From contig NC_057920.1 of the NCBI RefSeq assembly GCF_018873765.1, forward strand, positions 15,575,307 to 15,639,306: 64,000 nt of DNA. The letters run 5' to 3'. The position numbers and the translations under genes are program-made. The notes beneath the pieces were generated by a model. That model searched no databases and had not been told where the DNA came from. It saw only the letters and a program-made list of their open reading frames with translations. Below are positions 34,720-44,823 of this stretch, piece by piece (position 1 is the stretch's first letter; every line of letters begins with the position of its first letter). This stretch comes from Telopea speciosissima (lineage: Eukaryota; Streptophyta; Magnoliopsida; Proteales; Proteaceae).

Positions 34720-35790
34720 CTACAATGTTAAGAGGAATTTGAAGATTGGCCCAAGCTTCTGTGGTGGTAAAATTGGAGAGAATGGTGGACATCTTCCATT
34801 GAGATGATCCTTGATGTATTAATTCCCTGGTAGTATTGGCACCCAAGCATCTGTGTATATATTAACTGAAGAGCCATTCGTAATTTTTCACCTTAAACCC
34901 CTTGAGAAGACTTCTCTTCCTTGCAGTAGAGCACTACACCATGTCAAGGAACAATAATGTTTAAGAAGGACTTCTAAAAAATTGGAACAAGGAAAATACT
35001 TTCTTTTGAGCACCCGGACCCATGCGATATCTTTGTTTTCCGTACACCTCCAATATCGCCCTAATAGGAGAGTTAAATTGAAGTTCTTAAAAATCTCCAA
35101 ACCTAAACCCTCATAATTCTTACTTTAGCATATCTGATTCCAAATGCATCCAACAAACTCCTTTATCCGAATTGTCCTTCCACCAAAAATGTCGAATAAT
35201 TTTATCCATATCTTTACACGTGGATGCCTACAGGAAGCTCTGGAAATTTAAGAACTATACGAAGGTGCATGGGCATACATAAACAGCTGGAAAAAAAAAA
35301 AATACAAGGATGCATATAAATACATAAAATAATATATTTGATAAAACTAAGACCTGAATATAACATGTGGCTAATCCAATCCTAAACCGTTCTATTTAAT
35401 GATTTGAATTATCACATTATCCCACCACATGACTAAAAATTTTGCCTTGTTATGAGTCTGTTTTGTCCACTTTCTGCATCCCCCTCCATCAATATGATAA
35501 AAAAGGAGATGAAATCCTTCTTATTCCCATGTTCGATCTCTTCGATCTCTGCCCCACTTTCATGTGGGAAGAGATCCCTGTAGAGAATGATCTTGCTACC
35601 CCGATCCAACAATATGGGTCGGCTCAGGATACTTGGGCCTGGGCGCACTCTAATTGCGGGGTTTTTTATACTAAATCAGCGTATGAAAGCGTGGCTCGAG
35701 GGAGTCTTTCTGATCTTAACACCGTACTCAAAACAGCTGGTCCCAGCTCTGCTTATTCCGTGCAATTCTGTCTTTCTTTCAGCTAAAGAT
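34720..35790. mobile_element. L1-type LINE remnant in two opposed pieces
   Basis: On the minus strand, about 35090-34890, FNLTLLLGRYWRCTENKD, AWVRVLKRKYFP and REVFSRGLR match the segment just after the reverse transcriptase of plant L1 elements. On the plus strand, 35442-35786, DLCPTFMWEE and TWAWAHSNCGVFYTKSAYE match the next segment (before the zf-RVT region). The two adjoining pieces therefore face opposite ways, as in 5'-inverted LINE insertions made by twin priming. Both are decayed. Confidence 0.5.
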
Positions 35791-36813
35791 TGTCATCATC
35801 TGGTATGAGAGCCCAGGTTGTGCAAATATGGTAGTGAGACAATCATATGCATAAATGGTTGCTGATATAATTACTGCATTAACGCATACGATTGTCAAGC
35901 ATCGCAAGATTGAACCCAAGAATCTTCATTATTTTGTTTTAAATCTTTTTTTTTTTTTTTTTTATGAGAAAGAAAAAAGTTAGTTTTGAATCTTACCCAC
36001 CCATATAAGTGAGCCCAAGAATCTAAATTGACATATCTTCTTTTTCTGATTCAATTACCCATAATTAGAAATAAGTTAAGTACTACATACATCCATAATC
36101 CATACCGATAAACAACTCAAAGAAGAATCTGGGAAACTTCCCTCCATTTAAAACAAACATTCACTTTGGCCTCAAGGAGTCTAGGTCCCCCCCCCCCTCC
36201 CCCATGTTCTTATCTTAGGAGATGACATGGGCACATGAGCACTATTACGGTGGCTTAGGATCTTATCCACAACGTACGAGGCGACCACATCGCATATCAG
36301 CTGGTAGATTACCACTCAGCCTCTACTTTATTCTCTTTCTCTTTCATGACTCACACACGCGTCCTTCTCCCATGGGCTTCCTTCGTACAACAAGTGTCCT
36401 TACAACAACAATAATTCAAAACTCATCATCAAACATCAATTTCTGTACTTCTAATGCTTGCTTCCTCCTAATAGAGCATCTTTGTTTGCTTAATTTTGGA
36501 AATATCTATTTCTAAATGATCAATTTGCAACAAAGTGAACAAACCTTTCCATTAAATATGAGAAAAAAAAATCATCTACAGTGTCTTAATCTTGTGGTGC
36601 ATTGCAGTGCGGGCTTGAGCGCTCCACACTTGAAAGATGTGACATTCAACAGTGCCAAACTCGAGAAAAAAGATAAAAAAAAACTACCAATGAGATTTTG
36701 TGGTGTGGAACCACATCTTAGCTAGACACAGAATCACGTATATATGGAGGTTTACACGTGTGATCTACGATCGTTAATGCAAGCAAGGAGAGCGTATGTA
36801 ACTAGGTTCAGTT
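35791..36813. other. Intergenic and 3' flank of LOG
   Basis: No supported gene. It contains a T-run (35947-35966), a C-run (36187-36203) and short chance ORFs (36222-36515, 36516-36725). The 3' UTR of the minus-strand LOG gene presumably begins at 36813 and runs leftward. Confidence 0.4.
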
Positions 36814-39116
36814 TCAACGGGCGATGTACGACTTTGTCGAGTATTCTAACTGTTGCTCAATCTCCCAACTTAGCTTAGATGCGATTCCATTGTGCTTGGG
36901 CATGTATTCCTGCACGTCATATTATTGGAGAATTACAATTAATTTCTCGCTACATTGAATATGATCGTAACTAAAGGGTAAGAAGGATAAATGGTTTGAA
37001 GAATCGGATCAGAATCGGAGGAATCATTCAATCAAAATTCGAAGTGGCTGATCTATTTTGGAGTTAGTCAAGTTTAATATTCTTCTCTTACCACCACAAA
37101 AAAAAAGTTTAATATTCTTTTCTCATTTCCGGAGTTCAAGGGTGTGGTGGACATTTTGTACATCCCTATGTCAAGGTGCAAGGGCGGTGTGCGCTGAACA
37201 AACAGGCATCCGTGAGAAGATAACGTACGTACCTCAAGCTTGGACACAAGTTCGTGGGCAGTTGGGCCGGAAAGAACAATGTGACGGGCTGCCGGTGTAA
37301 CAAAGCCTTCGTCTACTGCTTTGTCTATGAAAAATAAGAGCGAGTTGTAGTAAGCGTCAACGTTCAACAACCCCACCTGCTTGAAATTTTAGAAGGATTG
37401 ATTAGCTTCAACTTAAAATGGAAAGTTTTATTTATTTATTTATTTTTTTGTCATTACCCAAAGGAGGGGGGTGGGGAACTCAGGACCCAATAAAGGATTA
37501 CCGGTTTATCATGTATTCCCAACTGAGCCCAAGTGATCACTTCCAGAAGTTCTTCTAATGTCCCATATCCACCTAATTTTCCATATAAACAATTTCTTAA
37601 TTAATTAGAAGAAAAAAAAAGCTAGTAATAAAAGTTAGTTCATCTTTAGTTAAAATAATTTCTTCAGTAAATAGCTGGAACCAAACATTTTTCCAAAGTA
37701 CATTCTATGCAGTATGTAGGTTACATTATTTCATATATAGTTTTTTTTTTTGGTAAAATATTTCATATATAGTTTATATCATACAAAAGATATAAATTCA
37801 AATATGTATCTATAATGATATAAATAAAGGTACATAAAATATCAATTTGTTCTATAATAGTCTAGCAATTATTAAAATGATGAATTCGAAGCACTTTTGC
37901 TTTTGTAAAAATAATAGTTTAGTTATTAATAGGTATCAAGGCTTCTATAGAAAATAAACTAGTTCCATGAAAATTATTTATTATTTAGAGAGGCCATGTA
38001 GTAGGAGAGAATACCAGGCAAGGCGATGAAAGCGTCGGCTTGGCAAGCCATTTCGGCTTTTCTTTGGTGCATACCGGACACAACTCTCACTTCCCCAATA
38101 GTTTCTCCAATTATCTGCACTCTTAAATACAGGTTTAACTTGTTAACTATCCAATGAGACTTAACTACAACTACAAGATGAGAGGGTGCCTTATGGCATG
38201 AAGTGAAGACAAGAGAAACAAATCCTTGATTTTCTGAGAGTCTACACTTTACCCAAGACACCAACCAACTGAATAATCATATGTTTTTCACATGAAAGAG
38301 TGATGTGAGAAATCTTTTAAATAATTTAAGTTAGTCAGATGTTATATTTCAGTCTTAAATTCAATCATTTTTCCTTTCATGTAATGGTTTTCCCTCTGTT
38401 ACCAAAAAAAAATGGTATTTCCACCCATATATGTCCATGCAATTTTTTTGTATTTCTGAATTTTGAAGGGTTTATTGGTCTGCAACATGACAACTCCGAT
38501 AAGATTAGAACTTGACATAGGAATAGAGACCTTGAAGTCTTCTGAACCACAACAAAATTTTTCCTATAAATAATTTGTTTTACTTATGGGGAAACTTATG
38601 GTTGAAGGGTTTATTGGTCTGCAACATGACAAGTCCGATAAGATTAGAATTTGACATAGGAATAGAGACCTTGAAGTCTTCTCAACCACAACAAAATTTT
38701 CCCTATAAATAATTTGTTTTACTTATGAGGAAACTTATGGGGAAAGGGTAGGGTAGGGTAGGGTAGGGTGGGGTGGGGTGGGGTGGGCCACCTCCTTACA
38801 CAGTGGGGTGAAAAAATCACCCCCGCCCCCGCAACCATTAAAAGTGGAAATCACGTCCTCGAGATACCCACGCATTTTCATTGGCTGTCGTGCATACGAG
38901 TGACCCCTGCGCTCCCTCGCAGAGAACTGCTCCCTTTTATTTATTTAAGTTGCATAGAGATCGATTATTTACATTATAAAAAGAGAATTAATGAGAGTAG
39001 AATTAAACAATAATAATGAATTCATTAGATACCTCTTTAGGCATGAGGGTCCTGGGGATTACCATGCAACACAAAATGACACAGAAACAGACATGTTATG
39101 GATAAAGGTAAATAGA

Positions 39117-39161
<45 letters not shown>

Positions 39162-39624
39162 ACCCTAAGACGTAGCGACCACCATCGTAAACTGTTTGGG
39201 AGACGAGACCCATTAGACCAACGCTGCCTCCCCCATAAACCAAGTCGATATTCCTTTCAACCTGCAGATTCTCTCAGTAATTAATTAAAGAGAAGAAACA
39301 AAATAACAAAGGAAGATCAAAACAATAAAACCAAAGTTTTCTTCCTTAAAACCAGCAAAATTCTGAACAGAATCGATCTATTACAAGAATCTAATTAACA
39401 AAACTTCAATTCCTTGAAACCACCACCAAAATAAAGAAAACCAAGCAAGCTAGTAAGAACCGAGAAGCAGGTATTAGTACCAATTCATTCCCAAGCTGTA
39501 TTGCTGCGACCTGATAACTGGGTTTCTTTCCGGTGCTACTTCCGCAGAAAACACAGACACGTTTGAACCTGGATCTTAATCTCATCAAAGCCTGCAGGCG
39601 TTGTTGTTGATTTTCGTTCTCCAT
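36814..39624 (-). CDS. LOG: LOG cytokinin riboside 5'-monophosphate phosphoribohydrolase
   Basis: Seven exons on the minus strand: 39481-39624, 39164-39261, 39033-39063, 38015-38114, 37502-37572, 37233-37376 and 36814-36909, giving 227 aa, the family length. LOG releases active free-base cytokinin from its riboside monophosphate, in cytosol and nucleus. Signatures: [15 protein letters not shown] (residues 25-39), [11 protein letters not shown] (56-66), MHQRKAEM with catalytic-type Arg109, and PGGYGTLEE (123-131) with catalytic-type Glu130/131. ATG 39624 is chosen because it starts the usual short leader; the upstream in-frame codon is GTG. Exon 3 lacks a normal acceptor: the expected junction reads GCAT|G. 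The nearest AG, 12 nt downstream, keeps frame but drops the conserved VIPR. The other borders are GT/AG. Intron 3 (918 bp) carries a tandem duplication and a G-rich repeat. Which LOG paralogue it is cannot be told. Confidence 0.92.
37071..37119. mobile_element. Micro-insertion in LOG intron 6, 14-bp duplication
   Basis: AGTTTAATATTCTT at 37071-37084 and 37106-37119 flanks 21 bp reading CTCTTACCACCAC plus an A-tail. Confidence 0.55.
37727..37775. mobile_element. Micro-insertion in LOG intron 4, 17-bp duplication
   Basis: TATTTCATATATAGTTT at 37727-37743 and 37759-37775 flanks 15 bp; on the minus strand the insert reads TTTTACC plus eight A. Confidence 0.6.
38384..38422. mobile_element. Micro-insertion in LOG intron 3, imperfect duplication
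   Basis: ATGGTTTTCC (38384-38393) and ATGGTATTTCC (38412-38422) flank CTCTGTTACC plus an A-tail. The insert closely resembles that at 37085-37105. Confidence 0.4.
38464..38741 (+). repeat. 139-bp tandem duplication in LOG intron 3
   Basis: Two adjacent copies beginning TGAAGGGTTTATTGGTCTG (38464 and 38603) with only a handful of differences. Confidence 0.93.
38746..38788 (+). repeat. (GGGTA)n/(GGGGT)n minisatellite, G-quadruplex-prone
   Basis: Four or more GGGTA units followed by about four GGGGT units, on the strand that is template for LOG. It follows directly on the 139-bp duplication and has many runs of three to four G at 2-nt spacing. Confidence 0.9.
39121..39160 (+). repeat. (GA)n microsatellite next to the LOG intron 2 donor
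   Basis: GA/GATA repeats end at 39160; on the coding (minus) strand the intron begins GTAACTCTCTCT..., so the CT tract starts within the donor region. Confidence 0.92.
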
Positions 39625-39936
39625 AAAGTGAAAGCTCTTCACCACTCACCAGCCAACCCTCCAGGAGCTCCTCTCCTCTCTTGTCTTCCCAGATTTGGGT
39701 TTAATACGAGCAGTCTTAGAATCCTATTTCCCAGGACCCAAAAGCAACGTGTGCGAGTGTGCGTGCGTGAGTGGTTTGGCAGTGTCCACCAGTCATCAAC
39801 ACCATAACAACATCAAACGAATGAGAGTTTCGCTGCATGGAGGGCTGGCTTTTTAAATCACATCATGCCCTTCACCATCTCATGAACTTTTCTGGATAAA
39901 TTGAATTTCAACTTTTCCAAACTTGAAGAGCTTTGA

Positions 39937-40360
39937 GGATTGATTTGGTATACTTTTTATTTCAATTTCAGATTGATTTTTATTAAATACTCAATAAAAA
40001 AATTTTGGTCAACAAATTAAAATTATTTTATCACATCAATATGAAATATTTTAAGACTAAGAAATTCATTTTGGTAGTTCAATTTATAAGAATAGAATCT
40101 TTATATTTCTTTGGGAGAGAACAGTGGTGGTGGCGATGGTGGCGATGATGGAGGTGATGGTGGGGGTTGGTGATTGTAAAGTGGTAGTGAGACTATCAAG
40201 AGGAGAAGAAGGTCAGTGTTTTATTTTTAACATAAAATGACTGCTTTGTCCAACAAATTAACCATGTGTTCATTAAAAAGCCATCAAATTAACCATGTGT
40301 TCATTAAAAAGCAAGAGAAAATGACAATTTCAATTTAAAATGTGAAATAGTTTCTTCTGA
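39937..40360. mobile_element. Harbinger/Tourist-like MITE, second copy, inverted
   Basis: Same family as 9925-10600, opposite orientation. It begins GGATTGATTTGGTATAC and shares GTCAACAAATT, ATCAATATGAAATATTT and the GGTGGCGATGG tract with the other copy. The right end is degraded. A 28-bp unit is duplicated at 40254-40281 and 40285-40312. It lies about 310 bp upstream of the LOG start codon. Confidence 0.6.
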
Positions 40361-40629
40361 ATCCCATGTTGACATTGAGAGGGTGTGCATTAGTGTATGC
40401 ACAAATTCTTCAAATTCAAATCCAAATTTCCAACACTGGTTGCACTCATGGACATGCCTACGAGCAAACCCAAGTCTACCAATCAATTATTCACAAAAAA
40501 TAATAAAAAAAAAAGGTTATCAATCAATCACAACACACATGCACGTCCACTTCGCAACCACTGTGTGACCAGATTTACCAGACAGTGCACTCCATTCTGC
40601 AAATCAAACATACTCCAATATATGCAATG

Positions 40630-43600
40630 AAAAGTAAAGCAGACACAAGACGCCAAGTTTACACGGTTCAGCCAAACTGCTTACATCCAGAGAGCAATAC
40701 CCTACCTAGGGTTTTGTACATTATTCAGTATGATTCTCAACTTTTTTTACTGCAACAATAGCCTAGGAACTCCAATCCCTACTTCAATCTAGGTTGCAAC
40801 TCATACAAGAACAACAACCCAAACCTTAGACAAGCCCCAACTTACTAAGTTACAATAAAATTGAAAATTAAATCCCTCACATTACATCAACAATCTAGGG
40901 TTTCACAACATTCAACAAACCCTAAAAAACAAAAATAAAGATTTTTAGATGCAGAATACCTCTACCTATGTATTCCCGTTGTTGATCGCTTGATTGACGA
41001 GTACGTGCAACCTCGAACATGCTCAAAACATCATACCAGCGATCACAATCATCAAACCAAAAGTTTTGCCCAAAACCGTGCCTCTCAACTCAGTGGAAGT
41101 GTTCTCTGATGCATTTAGTGTGTTCCTCTCATTATTTTGAGACTGTGGGCGCAAACCGCATCTACGAGAATGCATTCTAAGGGCAATAAGGTAATTTCCA
41201 ATTGATTTTGTTATGTTTCGAAGCTTATGAACCAGCAGTGTGGCGTTTCGTGCGTCATGGACATGGGCGGCTCACATATGAGGTATCTGATTGAGAATCA
41301 ATTCGACGGGCCGAATTTCGGCCATTAGAAGATGTAAATCCCATCTTACGAAAGCGGGCTTATTGTGATCACTTAGTTTAGAATCTAAGTACTAAATTCG
41401 TTACATTCCAATGGTCATGAACCAGTGGTGTGGTGTTCCGTGCGTCATGGACATAGGCGGCTCACATATATATGAGGCATCTGATTGAGAATCAATTCGA
41501 CGGGCTGAATTTCGACCATCAGAAAATGTAAATCCCATCTTACAAAAGTGGGCTTGCTGTGATCTCTCAGTTTAGAAACTGAGGACTGATTTCGTAACAT
41601 TTCTAAGGTCATGAAACAACGGCGTGGCGTTCCGTGCATCATGGACATGAGCGGCTCACATATATACGAGGCATCTGATTGAGAATCAATTCAACGGGCT
41701 GAATTTTGGCTGTCAGATGATGTAAATCTTGTCTTATGAAAGCGGGCTTGTTGTGATCTCTCAGTTTAGAATTTGAGTGCTGACTTTAGTATATGCACCT
41801 TACATCCAAGATGGACTAAATGGTTTATGGTCGGCAGACCTTATGGCCGTCAAATCGTCCATCGAAAAAGTGCGTCGAATCAAGGCTTTTCCGTCGACGA
41901 AGTAGCGGGATGATTGTACGCCAAGTATTTGGCATCTCCCATAGGTGTGCCGTGTGATATCATAACATCGAAACTCGACCTCATATAGCACTTGATAGAG
42001 TACGTCGCAGTGTATTGTATACGATGCGCCAAGCCAACCAAATTTCTAGTGACAACATATTTATCATTGTGCACGCACCTTAACGCACACATTAATTTCG
42101 ACCACCCAAATACTATCCACCTACGTCCTTGATTCGGTACATAGTGTAGTGCCAGAACTTGGTACACGGAACCAACCAAAATGTAATAAACATAATCTTT
42201 CACGTTTCACGAGGTTTTATCTCAAATTTCAAGCCGCTCCCAAAAATATAAAATCTTAAGAATGAGGTAAAAATACTGGAATGCACAACCATTTTCAGGA
42301 AAAACTTCCAATTGCTACCTTAAATTTGTCCAAACTCTCCCAATTTGCTTTCTTTCTGCGCAGTCACACGAGAATCACTATAACTTCTCCGTCTGAGATC
42401 CAAATGACACGAAACTAGTTGCATTGGAACCATGGCTCAACAAACTACAAGTTTCATGTAAAATACTTTTCCCAATTCTATCATTAATCTCTCCGAAATT
42501 ATTTCCAAACATGCTGCCAATTATGTGAACCTATTAAATAAGCACTATTATCGAGCGAGGCCTTCATCTGCTACTTCCACCTTTTTCCAAACATTGTATA
42601 ACAATATAGTACACTGAAAAATGTCATCATACATACCCAAAAGCCTCTATAAACATGCCCAAACACTGTCTATGCCAAACTAGACCTGTCCATACTGCGA
42701 ACTCACTTTTGTCACTACTAGAAGTGCCACAACACATGTGCATCATTCAAATACCTCTAGAATGCTACCAAACACTGTAACACAAGTTTCCAACAAATGA
42801 CAACCCATGATCCAGTTGCCCAATAGTCTCCCCTGTGTAAATGTTGGTAACTACCTTCAAAAAGTCATTTTGATAGTCCTCACTTCTCTCACCCTTTGAC
42901 AACAAGTACAAAGGGTATAAATTGAATCCCCTTGAGTTCATACGAGAATAAGATGTCAATCTAAACTCCCCAACACACGTGTCACCTGAGGATTATGCTA
43001 TGAAAGTGCCCACCACATCTTTCCAATCCCATAGAGTTCAAGAACTCCTCTTATAGATGTCATTACTGGATATTCAGTCAACATCAATATCATTCCTCTA
43101 CACACAACTACATACCTCATAATTGACACATCATCAACTCTATTCTCTCCTCTACATAACTATATATCTCCTCATCTAATGACGACACATCCAATAAGCA
43201 AATAAAAAGGGGGGGGGGAACTATATATGTGATGGCCATGATGATTCCAAGCACTACATACCTGAGACTCCATCTGCTATCATGAAGTCCATCTGGGGGA
43301 ACTAATATAACATATATTGAAGTCACCCTCTTCATGTGCACTGGAGTACACCTCAGTGCTTGGGAGATGTGTTCACTCCCACACCCAACTTGGGTGATAA
43401 TTGGGATGGTGCTTCTTGAACTTTTTTCCTTATTTTTTTTTATTTCTTTTGTATGCAAAGGTAGAATGATGGATCCACTATCGGGCATCCGTAGCTGTGG
43501 AAGAGACGAGAATGATCAATTGCAGTCATCATCGGGGGAGTTGCAGCCAAGCGTTGGTAGAGTTGTAGGTCTTTGTTCTCTCCTTCTCCTTTAAAACACC
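40630..43600. other. Retrotransposon-like non-coding region
   Basis: No supported gene. The start (CAGACACAAGACGCC ... ACACGGTTC) resembles the R/U5 part of plant LTR elements; a related sentence occurs near 13020 in the copia LTR. It contains the 190-bp tandem repeat (41225-41796). The rest (41.8-43.6 kb) has only short broken ORFs. No paired LTRs were found. Confidence 0.35.
41225..41796 (+). repeat. Three tandem copies of a ~190-bp unit
   Basis: Units begin near 41225, 41415 and 41609 (TCATGAACCAG-type), each containing GTGTGGCGTT.CGTGC.TCATGGACAT, ATCTGATTGAGAATCAATTC and TGTAAATC(C/T)..TCTTA. Spacings are 190 and 194 bp. The copies differ by about 10-20%, so the array is not very recent. 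Confidence 0.9.
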
Positions 43601-44400
43601 TCTGCTGATGGAAGGTATGGGCCAAACATACCCAAGTTTTAAGTATGTAATGGAAATGGTAAATTTGGTAACTTATGTATTTTTGTTAACACCGTCACTC
43701 TTGGGGTTGTGAGTAACAGATTTTGTAAAGTAGGGATGATCAGTGTAGTCTGTGAAATCCTCGGGGGTGGTGAGTGTATTTAAACCTAAGTACATATGAA
43801 GTTTGAGTAATTCATTAAAAAATACATAATCAAATAGTTAAAAAGAAAAAGAATGGGGATTTTCTGGTCGTTTTTTAGTTTTAGGGTTTTGTTAGCTTTT
43901 GGTGATGTTTCTTTGCGGGAAAGAAGATTTTCCTATGTAGCTTTCATTATTCATTTAGGCTATATTTGGTTGATAAGAAATGCATAGATAAGATAAAAAA
44001 ACAAAGCTGATTTTTGTTTTTTTTTTGAATTTGAGGAGTGAGATAGACATATAAATCAATCTTAGTATCAACAATTTCCCCCCTACTAAAACACTAAAAC
44101 AAAAAATACAAAACACTGTGTTGCGTCAAGAAATCGCCGCTGGGTCCTTCGGGTATCGCAATCTGCAAAAGGACCTTAGTGATAAGGGAGATTCTTTTCC
44201 TTCTGGGCCAACAAGTGAGGCTTAAAGTGGGCGGGCTTGGGTGGTCTTCCCTCTTGTGCCAGGACATATGGCGGCTCACGATTGACTCGTATAATTTTGG
44301 TTTATCACACTGATTTTAGGTTTTACCGAAAAAAAAAAAAAAAGACTGGTTTAGGGAGGGATCACAAATGATTTGAATGAAAAAACAAAAAAAAAACAGA
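43601..44400. other. Upstream region of the SAC3B-like gene
   Basis: Contains a diverged copy (44118-44280) of the repeat seen at 311-480. A poly-A-tailed TTTTACCG insert lies at 44321-44343 with imperfect flanking repeats. The promoter presumably lies here, but no clear TATA was found. Confidence 0.35.
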
Positions 44401-44411
44401 GAGCGAGAACC

Positions 44412-44437
44412 GAGAGAGAGAGAGAGAGAGAGAGAGA
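44412..44437 (+). repeat. (GA)n tract in the presumed 5' UTR
   Basis: Pure GA repeat within the likely leader exon (ending at donor GAG|AG|GTATTT, about 44622) of the SAC3B-like gene. GA-rich leaders are common in plant genes. Confidence 0.8.
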
Positions 44438-44823
44438 TTTCGAATTTTACTTCTCGGAGCTTTGCCAGATCGATGGTTCCTACCTTGGAATTGGATTCCA
44501 TTATCTTAGCAGCGAATTCGGGTTTCTTCGGAATTCTACTTTGCACTCTCAGAACGGTCGACCCATAGATTTCAATCTTTCCTACCGGCCATCTTGAAGA
44601 GCATGACGATTTGATCTGAGAGGTATTTTCGATTGCTGGTCCAAATACTTGTTGTGAAACGCTCCTGGTATTCCTAGATATATCATATTTTTTTTTTGTG
44701 TTTTTTTAATAGCTCCTTAGATATGGGGTGGATCTTCCAAGCCACAACTCCAAACCCAGTTTGAGTCGAGATCGAAGTTCCAACCGAGAGAGAGTTGCAG
44801 AGAAATCGAAGCATTATGCGTTG

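Noticed and set aside
35947-35966. T-run as the poly-A tail of the 35-kb LINE
   Set aside because: It lies on the wrong strand for the plus-strand piece and no target duplication surrounds it.
44373-44597. ORF with a RERERERE run
   Set aside because: It is the GA repeat of the presumed 5' UTR; it stops before the coding exon and is not in frame with it.
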